DNA of 64,000 nt from Pseudomonas putida. Its GTDB lineage: Bacteria > Pseudomonadota > Gammaproteobacteria > Pseudomonadales > Pseudomonadaceae. A model generated the notes under the pieces. The model was not told the origin of the DNA. It saw nothing but the letters and a program-made list of their open reading frames with translations, and made no database searches. The stretch covers positions 124,001-188,000 of the forward strand of contig NZ_SMTE01000004.1 in the NCBI RefSeq assembly GCF_004357765.1, in the 5' to 3' direction. Made by a program: the position numbers and the translations under genes. Shown here piece after piece: positions 1-8,164 of this stretch (position 1 is its first letter; each line of letters starts with the position of its first letter).

Positions 1-876
1 GTCACCGCCTCGGGTGACGCCTCGCTGCGTCTGATCGCCGGCAAGCGCGTGCAGCCGATCAACACGGCGCTGATCCCCAATTGGAAGCACATCGACCCAC
101 GCCTGCAGAATGGGGGTTGGTACGTGGTCGACAAGCAGGTCTATGGCACGCCCTACCAGTGGGGGCCGAACGTCCTGCTGTACAACACCACGGTGTTCAA
201 GCAGCCGCCGACCAGCTGGAGCGTGGTGTTCGAGCCGCAGGACCTGCCGGATGGCAAGCCGAACAAGGGCCGCGTACAGGCCTACGATGGGCCGATCTAC
301 CTCGCCGACGCCGCGCTGTACCTGAAGTCGGCCAAGCCTGAGCTGGGCATCAAGGACCCCTACGAGCTGAACGAGGCCCAGTACAAGGCCGTGCTGGAAC
401 TGCTGCGCCAGCAGCAACCGCTGGTGCACCGCTACTGGCATGACGCCACGGTGCAGATGAGCGACGTCAAGAACGAAGGCGTGGTCGCCTCCAGTTCGTG
501 GGGCTACATGGTCAACGGCCTGAAAGCCGAGAACCAGCCGGTGGCCTCTACCATTCCGAAGGAAGGTGCTACCGGCTGGGCTGACACCACCATGCTGCAC
601 AGCGAGGCCAAGCACCCCAACTGCGCCTACAAGTGGATGGACTGGTCGCTGCAACCGAAGGTCCAGGGCGATGTGGCGGCCTGGTTCGGCTCGCTGCCGG
701 CGGTGCCCGCCGCCTGCACCAGCAGCGAGCTGCTCGGGGCCGAAGGTTGCAAGACCAATGGCTTCGACAATTTCGACAAGATCGCCTTCTGGAAGACGCC
801 CCAGGCCCAGGGCGGCAAGTTCGTACCTTATAGCCGCTGGACCCAGGACTACATCGCGATCATGGGAGGGCGTTGA
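1..876 (+). CDS. ydcS: Periplasmic substrate-binding protein of a polyamine/GABA-type ABC transporter (YdcS-like), 5' partial
   Basis: The reading frame is open from base 1 to the TGA at 874-876, so the signal peptide and N-terminal lobe lie outside the window. The visible 291 residues resemble the spermidine/putrescine-binding PotD/YdcS class of periplasmic proteins: a YGTPYQWGPNVLLYN stretch early on, then an SSSWGY stretch and a C-terminal WTQDYIAIMGGR end. It would deliver the ligand to the ATPase and two permeases encoded just downstream (1001-3780). A REP pair separates it from the ATPase gene, which may lower downstream mRNA levels relative to this abundant binding protein. The exact ligand cannot be read from sequence; the adjacent aminoaldehyde dehydrogenase favours polyamines or a related amine. 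Confidence 0.85.
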   Translation, partial: VTASGDASLRLIAGKRVQPINTALIPNWKHIDPRLQNGGWYVVDKQVYGTPYQWGPNVLLYNTTVFKQPPTSWSVVFEPQDLPDGKPNKGRVQAYDGPIYLADAALYLKSAKPELGIKDPYELNEAQYKAVLELLRQQQPLVHRYWHDATVQMSDVKNEGVVASSSWGYMVNGLKAENQPVASTIPKEGATGWADTTMLHSEAKHPNCAYKWMDWSLQPKVQGDVAAWFGSLPAVPAACTSSELLGAEGCKTNGFDNFDKIAFWKTPQAQGGKFVPYSRWTQDYIAIMGGR

Positions 877-893
877 GGTCCATTGAGCCTGTG

Positions 894-967
894 GTGGCCC
901 CTTCGCGGGACAAGCCCGCTCCCACAAATTCGCCTGTAGGAGCGGGCTTGTCCCGCGAAGGGGCCAC
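894..967. repeat. REP inverted pair (Pseudomonas putida type)
   Basis: Two 33-base arms, 894-926 and 935-967, are near-perfect inverted copies around an 8-base spacer. Each carries the core GCGGGACAAGCCCGCTCC or its complement, the classic P. putida REP core. The pair lies inside the ydcS-ydcT operon and could act as an mRNA-stabilising hairpin after ydcS. A second pair with the same core is at 28287-28397. Confidence 0.9.
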
Positions 968-1000
968 TAGAGGTAACACAAGTACAGCTGAGTACCGCCC

Positions 1001-2041
1001 ATGCCCCCAGCAGTCCAGTTCACCCAGGTATCCCGCACCTTCGGCGAGGTCAAGGCCGTCGACCAGGTCAGCATCGACATCGACGACGGCGAGTTCTTCT
1101 CCATGCTCGGCCCGTCAGGCTCGGGCAAGACCACCTGCCTGCGACTGATCGCAGGCTTCGAACAACCGAGCAGCGGCTCGATTCGCATCCATGGGGTCGA
1201 GGCCGCCGGTGTGCCGCCGTACGAGCGCGACGTCAACACCGTTTTCCAGGACTACGCGCTGTTCCCGCACATGAACGTGCTCGACAACATCGCCTACGGC
1301 CTCAAGGTCAGGGGCATAGCCAAGGCCGAACGTCATGGCCGAGCCGAGGAAGCGCTGGCCATGGTCGCCCTGACCGGTTTTGCTCAGCGCAAGCCGGCGC
1401 AGTTGTCTGGCGGTCAGCGCCAGCGTGTCGCCCTCGCCCGCGCCCTGGTCAATCGGCCAAGGGTACTGCTGCTCGACGAACCGTTGGGCGCCCTGGACCT
1501 GAAGTTGCGCGAACAGATGCAGGGCGAGCTGAAGAAGCTCCAGCGTCAACTGGGCATCACCTTCATCTTCGTCACCCACGATCAGACCGAGGCCCTGTCG
1601 ATGTCCGACCGGGTCGCGGTGTTCAATCGTGGCCGTATCGAACAGGTCGACACCCCGCGCAACCTGTACATGAAGCCTGCCACCACCTTCGTCGCCGAAT
1701 TCGTCGGGACCTCGAATGTGCTGCGCGGGGCCCTTGCCGAACAGCTCAGTGGCAACGCCCAGGCCTTCTCCATTCGCCCCGAGCACATCCGCCTGGGCGA
1801 GCCGGCGATGGCGGGCGACCCGGTCCGGGTCAGCGGCGTACTGCGTGACGTGCAGTATCAGGGCAGCGCAACCCGCTACGAGCTGCAACTGGACAGCGGC
1901 CAGTTGCTGTCGGTGAGCCAGGCCAACGACCGTTGGCAGGCACAGCCCCAGCCCTGGCAACCCGGCCAGCGTGTGCAGGCACACTGGCCCCGCGAAGCGA
2001 TGACGGCCCTGCGGGACAGCATGTCTGTCGAGGGGGCCTGA
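1001..2041 (+). CDS. ydcT: ABC transporter ATP-binding protein (PotA/YdcT-like)
   Basis: This 346-residue protein is a complete import ATPase. The Walker A motif GPSGSGKTT is at residues 37-45, the Q-loop follows (VFQDYALFPHMN), the signature LSGGQRQRVALARAL is at about 137-151 and Walker B LLLDEPLGALD at about 157-167, with the switch histidine in FVTHDQTEAL. The last 80 residues form a TOBE-like regulatory domain (SIRPEHIRLG). It ends 1 base before ydcU begins, so the cluster is an operon. It should energise uptake of the ligand bound by the 1-876 product. Confidence 0.93.
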   Translation: MPPAVQFTQVSRTFGEVKAVDQVSIDIDDGEFFSMLGPSGSGKTTCLRLIAGFEQPSSGSIRIHGVEAAGVPPYERDVNTVFQDYALFPHMNVLDNIAYGLKVRGIAKAERHGRAEEALAMVALTGFAQRKPAQLSGGQRQRVALARALVNRPRVLLLDEPLGALDLKLREQMQGELKKLQRQLGITFIFVTHDQTEALSMSDRVAVFNRGRIEQVDTPRNLYMKPATTFVAEFVGTSNVLRGALAEQLSGNAQAFSIRPEHIRLGEPAMAGDPVRVSGVLRDVQYQGSATRYELQLDSGQLLSVSQANDRWQAQPQPWQPGQRVQAHWPREAMTALRDSMSVEGA

Positions 2042-2042
2042 A

Positions 2043-2984
2043 ATGAGCAATCCCGCAACCGCCGCTGCCCGACCCGGCCCCCTGCGTGGTGCCAGCAACC
2101 TGCTGTACCGGCGCCCGAACCTTTACCTGGCGCTGCTGCTGGTACCGCCGCTGACCTGGTTCGGCGCCATCTACCTGGGCTCGTTGCTCAACTTGCTGTG
2201 GCAGGGTTTCTATACCTTCGACGATTTCACCATGGCGGTGACACCGGATCTCACCCTGGCCAACTTCGCCGCCCTGTTCATTCCATCCAACTTCGACATC
2301 ATCCTGCGCACCCTGACCATGGCCGTTGCCGTGTCGCTGGCCAGCGCCGTACTGGCCTTTCCCATCGCCTACTACATGGCTCGCTACACCAGCGGCAAGA
2401 CCAAGGCATTCTTCTATATCGCAGTCATGATGCCGATGTGGGCCAGCTACATCGTCAAGACCTACGCCTGGACCCTACTGCTGGCCAAGGGCGGCGTGGC
2501 CCAGTGGTTCGTCCAACTGCTGCACCTGGAAGGGCTGTTGCAGGCTGCGCTGGCGGTACCGGGTATCGGCGGCAGCACCCTGTCGACCTCGCATCTGGGC
2601 CGCTTCCTGGTGTTCGTGTACATCTGGCTGCCGTTCATGATCCTGCCGATCCAGGCGGCGCTCGAACGCCTGCCACCGTCGTTGCTGCAAGCCTCGGCAG
2701 ACCTTGGCGCCAGGCCGCGGCAGACGTTCGTGCAGGTGATCCTGCCACTGTCGATCCCAGGCATCGCCGCCGGCTCGATCTTCACCTTCTCACTGACCCT
2801 GGGTGACTTCATCGTGCCGCAGTTGATCGGGCCGCCGGGGTATTTCATCGGTAGCATGGTCTATGCCCAGCAAGGCGCGATCGGCAACATGCCAATGGCC
2901 GCGGCTTTCACCCTGGTGCCGATCGTGCTGATCGCCATCTATCTGTCCATCGTCAAGCGCCTGGGGGCTTTCGATGCACTCTGA
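2043..2984 (+). CDS. ydcU: ABC transporter permease (PotB/YdcU-like)
   Basis: A 313-residue inner-membrane permease with about six hydrophobic segments. The EAA-type loop that docks on the ATPase is visible as [20 protein letters not shown], in the C-terminal half. The N-terminal 25 residues are polar and Ala/Pro-rich, then [14 protein letters not shown] starts the first membrane span. Its 3' end overlaps the next permease gene by 11 bases, which implies translational coupling. It pairs with YdcV to form the membrane channel of the polyamine-type importer. Confidence 0.92.
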   Translation: MSNPATAAARPGPLRGASNLLYRRPNLYLALLLVPPLTWFGAIYLGSLLNLLWQGFYTFDDFTMAVTPDLTLANFAALFIPSNFDIILRTLTMAVAVSLASAVLAFPIAYYMARYTSGKTKAFFYIAVMMPMWASYIVKTYAWTLLLAKGGVAQWFVQLLHLEGLLQAALAVPGIGGSTLSTSHLGRFLVFVYIWLPFMILPIQAALERLPPSLLQASADLGARPRQTFVQVILPLSIPGIAAGSIFTFSLTLGDFIVPQLIGPPGYFIGSMVYAQQGAIGNMPMAAAFTLVPIVLIAIYLSIVKRLGAFDAL

Positions 2985-3780
2985 GCGAGCCTCCGTGGGC
3001 CTGCGCCTGGCGGCGTGGGGCGGGCTGGTGTTCCTGCACTTCCCGATCCTGATCATCTTCCTCTATGCCTTCAACACCGAGGATGCCGCGTTCAGCTTCC
3101 CGCCCCAGGGCTTCACCCTGCACTGGTTCACGGTCGCTTTCGCCCGATCTGACGTGCTCGAAGCCATAAAGCTGTCGTTGCAGGTAGCCTGCCTGGCCAC
3201 GCTGATCGCATTGGTACTCGGCACCTTGGCTTCGGCGGCGCTGTATCGACGCAGTTTTTTCGGCAAGGAGAGCATTTCGCTGATGCTGATCCTGCCAATC
3301 GCCCTGCCCGGCATCATCACCGGCATCGCTCTGCTTTCGGCATTCAAGCGTCTGGGCATAGAACCTGGGGTGTTCACCATCGTCGTCGGCCATGCCACCT
3401 TCTGCGTCGTGATCGTCTACAACAACGTCATCGCCCGCCTGCGTCGCACGTCGCAGAGCTTGATCGAAGCGTCGATGGACCTCGGCGCCGACGGCTGGCA
3501 GACGTTTCGCTACATCATCCTGCCCAACCTCGGTTCGGCGCTCCTGGCCGGAGGCATGCTGGCCTTCGCCCTGTCGTTCGATGAAATCATCGTCACCACC
3601 TTCACCGCCGGTCACGAGCGCACCTTGCCCATCTGGTTGCTCAATCAACTGAGCCGCCCACGCGACGTGCCAGTGACCAACGTGGTCGCCATGCTGGTGA
3701 TGCTGGTGACCATGCTGCCGATCCTCGGCGCCTATTACCTGACCCGCGGCGGCGAAAGCGTCGCGGGCAGCGGCAAATGA
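2974..3780 (+). CDS. ydcV: ABC transporter permease (PotC/YdcV-like)
   Basis: The second permease of the transporter, 268 residues with about six membrane spans. The ATPase-docking EAA loop reads [20 protein letters not shown] near residue 160-180. The start overlaps the end of ydcU. The stop is followed after 16 bases by the aldehyde dehydrogenase gene with a GGAGG-type ribosome site, so all five genes probably share one transcript. Confidence 0.92.
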   Translation: MHSERASVGLRLAAWGGLVFLHFPILIIFLYAFNTEDAAFSFPPQGFTLHWFTVAFARSDVLEAIKLSLQVACLATLIALVLGTLASAALYRRSFFGKESISLMLILPIALPGIITGIALLSAFKRLGIEPGVFTIVVGHATFCVVIVYNNVIARLRRTSQSLIEASMDLGADGWQTFRYIILPNLGSALLAGGMLAFALSFDEIIVTTFTAGHERTLPIWLLNQLSRPRDVPVTNVVAMLVMLVTMLPILGAYYLTRGGESVAGSGK

Positions 3781-3796
3781 CCCTGGAGGAGTCCCC

Positions 3797-5221
3797 ATGC
3801 AAACCCGAATGCTGATCAACGGTCAATTGGTGGCCGGCCAAGGCCCGGCCTGGACCGTGCTCGACCCGGCCCGGGGTACGGCCCTGGCGCAAATCAACGA
3901 AGCCACCGAGGCCCAGGTCGACGCTGCGGTGCGGGCTGCCGATCAGGCTTTCGAGACCTGGTCGCAAACCTGCCCACGGGAGCGCTCGCTGGCCCTGCTG
4001 GCGCTGGCCGATATCATCGATGCACACGCCGACGAGCTCGCCAGCCTGGAATCGCAGAACTGCGGCAAGCCACTCGCCGCCGCACGCAATGACGAGCTGC
4101 CGGCGATTGCCGACGTATTTCGCTACTTCGCAGGTGCCGCACGCTGCCTGGGCGGCTCGGCGGCAGGTGAGTACCTGCCGGGCCACACCTCGATGATCCG
4201 CCGTGATCCGCTGGGCGTGGTGGCCTCGATCGCGCCTTGGAACTACCCACTGATGATGCTGGCATGGAAGATCGCCCCGGCCCTGGCGGCGGGCAACACC
4301 GTGGTGATCAAGCCCTCGGAACTCACTCCGCTGACCGCCCTGCGCCTGGGTGAACTGGCCCAGGACGTGCTGCCTGCTGGCGTGCTCAACATCCTCTTCG
4401 GCCGTGGTCAGACCGTCGGCAATCCTCTGGTCACCCACCCCAAGGTACGCATGGTCTCATTGACCGGATCGATTCCCACCGGCGCACACATCATCGGCGC
4501 CACCGCCGACAGCGTGAAGCGCATGCACATGGAACTCGGCGGCAAGGCACCGGTGCTGGTGTTCGACGATGCCGACGTCGATGCCGCCATCGAAGGCATC
4601 CGCACCTTCGGCTTCTACAATGCCGGCCAGGACTGCACGGCGGCCTGCCGCCTGTATGTGCAGGAGGGCATCTACGACCGTTTCGTCGAACGCCTGGGCG
4701 AAGCGGTGTCCAGCCTCAAACCGGGCCTGCAGGAGGCCGACGGCACCGAACTTGGCCCGCTGATCAGCGCCCAGCATCGCGACAAGGTCGCTGGCCTGGT
4801 GCAACGTGCCATCGCCCAGCCACACATCCGCCTGGTCACCGGCGGCAAAGCGCTGGCGGGGGATGGTTTCTTCTTCGAGCCGACGGTACTGGCCGATGCC
4901 TTGCAGGATGACGAGATCGTGCGCCACGAGGTATTTGGCCCGGTAGTGTCGGTGACACGCTTCACCGAGGAAGCCCAGGCGCTGGAATGGGCCAACGATT
5001 CCGAGTACGGCCTGGCCTCGTCGGTATGGACCCGCGATACCGGGCGGGCGCATCGGTTGGCGGCGCGCCTGCAATATGGCTGCACCTGGGTGAATACCCA
5101 TTTCATGCTGGTCAGCGAAATGCCCCATGGGGGGCAGAAGCATTCGGGGTATGGGAAGGATATGTCGATGTATGGGTTGGAGGATTACACCTGTGTGCGG
5201 CATGTGATGATTAAGCATTGA
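3797..5221 (+). CDS. patD: Aminoaldehyde dehydrogenase (gamma-aminobutyraldehyde dehydrogenase, PatD/YdcW-like)
   Basis: A 474-residue NAD-dependent aldehyde dehydrogenase of normal family length. The Asn of the APWNYPL motif, the general-base Glu in MELGGKAP and the nucleophile region AGQDCTAA (catalytic Cys) are all present, and the C-terminal [14 protein letters not shown] stretch is typical of the betaine/aminobutyraldehyde class. Ribosome site GGAGG lies 7 bases before ATG. In E. coli the equivalent ydcSTUV-patD cluster oxidises 4-aminobutanal to GABA in putrescine breakdown; the same role is inferred here. A betaine-aldehyde substrate cannot be excluded. Confidence 0.85.
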   Translation: MQTRMLINGQLVAGQGPAWTVLDPARGTALAQINEATEAQVDAAVRAADQAFETWSQTCPRERSLALLALADIIDAHADELASLESQNCGKPLAAARNDELPAIADVFRYFAGAARCLGGSAAGEYLPGHTSMIRRDPLGVVASIAPWNYPLMMLAWKIAPALAAGNTVVIKPSELTPLTALRLGELAQDVLPAGVLNILFGRGQTVGNPLVTHPKVRMVSLTGSIPTGAHIIGATADSVKRMHMELGGKAPVLVFDDADVDAAIEGIRTFGFYNAGQDCTAACRLYVQEGIYDRFVERLGEAVSSLKPGLQEADGTELGPLISAQHRDKVAGLVQRAIAQPHIRLVTGGKALAGDGFFFEPTVLADALQDDEIVRHEVFGPVVSVTRFTEEAQALEWANDSEYGLASSVWTRDTGRAHRLAARLQYGCTWVNTHFMLVSEMPHGGQKHSGYGKDMSMYGLEDYTCVRHVMIKH

Positions 5222-5228
5222 GCACAGT

Positions 5229-5263
5229 CGAGCGTCGCGCTAGCGGCGCTCGATCGGTTTTCT
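5229..5263 (+). terminator. Likely rho-independent terminator after patD
   Basis: A 10-bp stem with one mismatch (CGAGCGTCGC and GCGGCGCTCG around a short loop) at 5229-5252 is followed by ATCGGTTTTCT. It begins 8 bases after the patD stop codon and ends just before the left end of the IS element. Confidence 0.7.
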
Positions 5264-5273
5264 CCGCGAGATA

Positions 5274-5293
5274 CCCCGTACTTTAGTGCGGGG
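5274..5293. repeat. Left-end subterminal hairpin of the IS605 element
   Basis: CCCCGTACTTTAGTGCGGGG forms an imperfect hairpin. The right end has CCCCGTTCTTTAGGGCGGGG at 6395-6414, differing at two positions and in the same orientation. This is what Y1 HUH transposases recognise on the single strand at both ends. Confidence 0.8.
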
Positions 5294-5324
5294 AGGGATA
5301 GCGAGGCGTGCGAACTGCGCGCCA

Positions 5325-5732
5325 TTACGCCGGCCTGTCTTGCTCCTCGATGTAGCGCCGAACCACGTCCAATGGCGCACCGCCTACGCTGCCGGCGAAA
5401 TACGACGCCGACCATAACGCATTCCCCTGCCAGGCTGGTTGCATCACTTCCGGGAAATACATTTTCAGCTTGCGGGATGTGACGCCCTTTAGGCTGTTGA
5501 CCAGCTTGCTCAATGCCACTTTGGGCGGGAAATTGACCAGCATATGTACGTGATCCTGCTCCCCGTTGAACTCGACCAATTGCACTTCGAACTGCTCGCA
5601 TACACCACGCGCAATCTCTTCTAGCTTGGCCAAGTGCTCTGCCGCGAATACCCGACCCCGGTACTTGGTAACAAACACCAGATGAGCATGGAGCATGAAC
5701 ACGCAATGACGCCCAGTTCTTGAATTTTCCAT
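5325..5732 (-). CDS. tnpA: IS200-type Y1/HUH transposase TnpA
   Basis: A 135-residue single-domain transposase, normal length for IS200/IS605 TnpA. The HUH metal-binding pair is visible in EQDHVHMLV and the single catalytic tyrosine in VVRRYIEEQ near the C-terminus. It cuts and joins single-stranded DNA at the element ends as a dimer. No frameshift or internal stop is seen, so it should be active. Its start faces the tnpB start, with about 50-100 bases between them that must hold both promoters. Confidence 0.93.
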   Translation of the reverse strand: MENSRTGRHCVFMLHAHLVFVTKYRGRVFAAEHLAKLEEIARGVCEQFEVQLVEFNGEQDHVHMLVNFPPKVALSKLVNSLKGVTSRKLKMYFPEVMQPAWQGNALWSASYFAGSVGGAPLDVVRRYIEEQDRPA

Positions 5733-5782
5733 TAGACCAACCTTGAAAAAGCCATGTTAAAGTCGCTACTTTACTGGATCAT

Positions 5783-6407
5783 ATTGATAAAGGCCAATCC
5801 AGAATAAAAACCACCAAAACCCTCCAATTGCGCATCAAGGACAGGCATGCGTCCATTCTGCGCGCGTGGGCGCGGACGGTTAACACTGTCTGGAATTACC
5901 TGAACGAATTAAGCTATCGCAACATCCGTGACCATGGGCGATTAAGGCAAGTTGGCCATTGCCCAGCGTGCCGGCAGGAAAATCCGCGCGCGAGCCATCC
6001 ACGCCAAGATCGCGAACCGTCGCAAGGATGCACTTCACAAATTCGGCACCGCGCTTGTGCAGCGGTGCGGGCTGATCGTTGTTGGCAACGTCAAGCCCAA
6101 AGCGTTGGCTAAGACCCAAATGGCCAAGTCGGTGCACGACGCCGGTTGGGGCATGTTGAAAACGATGCTGTCTTACAAGTGCGATAGCGCAGGCATCGTT
6201 TTTCGTGAAGTCAACGAAGCGTACACCACCCAAGCCTGTTCGCATTGCGGCGCACTCGCGCCCAGTAGTCCGAAAGGTAGGACCGGCCTTGGAATAAGAG
6301 AATGGACTTGTGAGTGTGGTGTCACTCACGACCGCGACATTAACGCGGCGAGGAACATTCTCGCGGTCGGGCATGGCCGTCTAGCTGTAGGAATCCCCGT
6401 TCTTTAG
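5783..6407 (+). pseudogene. tnpB: TnpB (RNA-guided RuvC-like nuclease) with internal deletion and frameshift
   Basis: Two pieces in different frames are recognisable. The first (about 5804-5936) encodes the TnpB N-terminus, with RIKDRHASILRAWARTVN and VWNYLNELSYRNIRDHG. The second (about 5940-6407) encodes the C-terminal part: KLAIAQRAGRKI, AIHAKIANRRKDALHKF, the zinc finger CSHCG...CECG, and DRDINAARNIL with the RuvC-III Asp. The middle, including the RuvC-I Asp region, is missing, so the junction near 5937-5945 is a deletion of very roughly 180-200 codons that also shifts frame. The start codon is unclear. The position usually holding the RuvC-II Glu reads VVGNVK; I recall this from some TnpB lineages with a relocated Glu. 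The protein cannot be functional. Confidence 0.88.
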
Positions 6408-6424
6408 GGCGGGGAGGATGTCAA
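6290..6424 (+). ncRNA. Possible TnpB omega-RNA/reRNA scaffold (relic)
   Basis: In IS605 elements the 3' end of tnpB plus the right end yields the guide RNA that loads TnpB, with the guide taken from DNA just past the element. Here the scaffold would end at the hairpin and TCAA at 6421-6424, and the guide would be the first bases of the hicB remnant. Placed by position and family knowledge only; no promoter or processing site was identified, and the cognate TnpB is broken. Confidence 0.3.
6395..6414. repeat. Right-end subterminal hairpin of the IS605 element
   Basis: CCCCGTTCTTTAGGGCGGGG, matching the left-end hairpin at 18 of 20 positions in the same orientation. The tnpB stop codon (6405-6407) lies inside it. 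Confidence 0.8.
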
Positions 6425-6746
6425 GACCTACCGCGGCTATGCCGCTCGTATTGAATACAGTGACGAAGACCAGCTGTTGATCGGCCATGTTGCCGGCATC
6501 CGTGACATGATCGGTTTCCATGGCGAATCGGTCCGTGAGTTGCGTCAAGCGTTCGAGGAGGCTGTCGATGACTATCTTGAAACGTGCAAACGGCTCAGGC
6601 GCGAGCCCCAAAAAGCGTACTCCGGCAAATTGAGTCTGCGCCTCGAACCCACTCTTCACGCCAGCGTGGCAGCCAATGCCGAACTGGCAGAGAAGAGCAT
6701 CAATCAGTGGGTAAGTGACATCCTCAGCCAAGCATCCTACACCTGA
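6425..6746 (+). pseudogene. hicB: HicB-family antitoxin, 5' end lost at the IS insertion
   Basis: Reading from the first base after the element gives a clear HicB protein of about 107 residues: TYRGYAARIEYSDED, then IGHVAGIRDMIGFHGES, the EEAVDDYLETCKR segment, and a C-terminal ribbon-helix-helix-like part (SGKLSLRLEPTLHASVAANA, KSINQWVSDIL). Normal HicB begins a few residues before the first block with a methionine; here that start is replaced by the IS right end and no ATG or GTG is available in frame before residue 20. No hicA toxin gene is found beside it. Reading: an old hicAB locus lost hicA and the hicB start during or after the insertion. A TTG at 6477 could start a shorter product without the first strands. 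Confidence 0.82.
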
Positions 6747-6749
6747 GCA

Positions 6750-7856
6750 TCAGTCCCGCAAATCCGACTCATGAATCGGGTTCGCCCGGCTGGTCGCCCG
6801 CTGATACTGCGCCGGCCAGGTTGCCTTGTTGCCACCCAGGTCATCATCGGCATGCAGCGGCCAATAAGGGTCGCGCAGCAGTTCCCGGGCGAGGAAGATC
6901 ACATCTGCCTGACCCGTTCGCAGAATGTGTTCGGCTTGGGCAGGCTCGGTGATCATGCCCACGGTACCGGTGGCAATTTCCGACTCCTTGCGCACGCGCT
7001 CGGCGAAGCGGGTCTGGTAGCCCGGGCCAGTGGGGATCTCGGCATTGACCGAGGTGCCACCGGAGGATACGTCGATCAAATCGACGCCGAGCACACGTAG
7101 CCGACGCGCCAGTTCGACGGTTTCATCCGGATTCCAGCCATCCTCGACCCAATCGGTGGCCGACACGCGCACCAACAGCGGTAGCTCCTGTGGCCAGACC
7201 TTGCGCACCGCCTCGGTCACCTCCAGGGTCAAGCGGATGCGGTTCTCGAAGCAGCTACCGTATTCGTCGCGGCGCTGGTTGCTCAGCGGCGAGAGGAACT
7301 GGTGCAGCAGGTAGCCATGCGCGGCGTGGATCTCCACCACCTTGAAACCGGCCTTCAGGGCCCGCTCGGTGGCTGCGACGAATGATTCGACGATACCTTC
7401 GATGTCGTCCTTACTGAGTTCCCGCGGAGGCGTGTGTTGTGGGTCGAAAGCAATCTTCGACGGCCCGACGGGTTGCCATCCGCCCTCTTCAACCTTGACG
7501 CTGCCGTGCTTGCCCAGCCACGGCCGGTAGGTACTGGCCTTGCGCCCGGCATGGGCCAGCTGGATGCCGGGCACGGCGCCCTGAGCGGTGATGAAGCGGG
7601 TGATGCGTTGCAACGGGGCGATCTGGTCGTCATTCCACAGGCCAAGGTCTTCGGCGGTGATCCGTCCGTCATCGGTCACCGCAACCGCCTCGGTGAAGAC
7701 CAGGCCGGCCCCCCCCACAGCGCGGCTGCCCAAGTGAACGAGATGCCAGTCGTTGGCCAAGCCATCGACGGCGGAATACTGGCACATCGGCGAAACGGCG
7801 ATGCGGTTGGGCAGTGTCAGCTGACGCAGGGTGTAAGGCTCGAGCAGCAGGCTCAT
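6750..7856 (-). CDS. NADH:flavin oxidoreductase of the Old Yellow Enzyme family (XenA/YqjM-like)
   Basis: This 368-residue TIM-barrel flavoenzyme starts LEPYTLRQLTLPNRIAVSPM, with the MCQYS segment carrying the Cys that tunes FMN in the YqjM/XenA subgroup. QLAHAGRKAS and EIHAAHGYLLHQFLSP hold the FMN and substrate-binding histidines; FENRIRLTLEV and DVIFLARELLRDPYWP close the barrel. It should reduce activated alkenes and nitro compounds with NAD(P)H. I chose the ATG at 7856 over an upstream one because GGGAGG sits 7 bases before it and the family starts there. It lies downstream of recJ on the same strand, with a 308-base gap. Confidence 0.9.
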   Translation of the reverse strand: MSLLLEPYTLRQLTLPNRIAVSPMCQYSAVDGLANDWHLVHLGSRAVGGAGLVFTEAVAVTDDGRITAEDLGLWNDDQIAPLQRITRFITAQGAVPGIQLAHAGRKASTYRPWLGKHGSVKVEEGGWQPVGPSKIAFDPQHTPPRELSKDDIEGIVESFVAATERALKAGFKVVEIHAAHGYLLHQFLSPLSNQRRDEYGSCFENRIRLTLEVTEAVRKVWPQELPLLVRVSATDWVEDGWNPDETVELARRLRVLGVDLIDVSSGGTSVNAEIPTGPGYQTRFAERVRKESEIATGTVGMITEPAQAEHILRTGQADVIFLARELLRDPYWPLHADDDLGGNKATWPAQYQRATSRANPIHESDLRD

Positions 7857-8164
7857 GAGGGCACCTCCCAGGGACTCCAATGGTGATCCGGCCGGGCTCA
7901 TGCGCGATCCTGGCCCGGTTCCGGTCAATATTCAGACTAGACCAGATTGGGTGGGGGAAAGGTTCCATGGGATTGGTGGGAGAGGATTGCGCAGGGGGCG
8001 TGCGCTGCAGATTTGTGGTGTTGCACAAATCGAGCGCCGCCCACGCGGCGCATCGCGAGCTGCGCCCGCGAAAGGGCCGGCCCAGCAACCCGAAATCTAT
8101 CAGGAAAGAGGGTAAGGAATTACCAAGTTGGTCTTCACCCAACTTGTAATATTCGTTGCGCAGG
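7857..8164. other. Intergenic region between recJ and the flavin oxidoreductase gene
   Basis: About 300 bases without a gene. Near the recJ stop, an 8-bp perfect inverted repeat CAAGTTGG / CCAACTTG (8124-8131 and 8139-8146, 7-base loop) could be a weak recJ terminator, but no T-run follows on the minus strand; it could also be an operator. The promoter of the oxidoreductase gene must lie in this region; none was assigned. Confidence 0.4.

Larger units (their letters stand above)
5262..6424 (+). mobile_element. IS200/IS605-family element with divergent tnpA and degenerate tnpB
   Basis: The element has the IS605 layout: tnpA leftward, tnpB rightward, no terminal inverted repeats, and subterminal hairpins of nearly the same sequence in the same orientation (5274-5293 and 6395-6414). 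The right boundary is placed after TCAA at 6421-6424 because HicB-coding sequence starts directly after it and TCAA is the known right-end cleavage motif of IS608. The left boundary is approximate, between the patD terminator and the left hairpin. tnpA looks intact while tnpB has lost its middle, so the element may still be mobile but lacks its TnpB nuclease. Confidence 0.85.
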
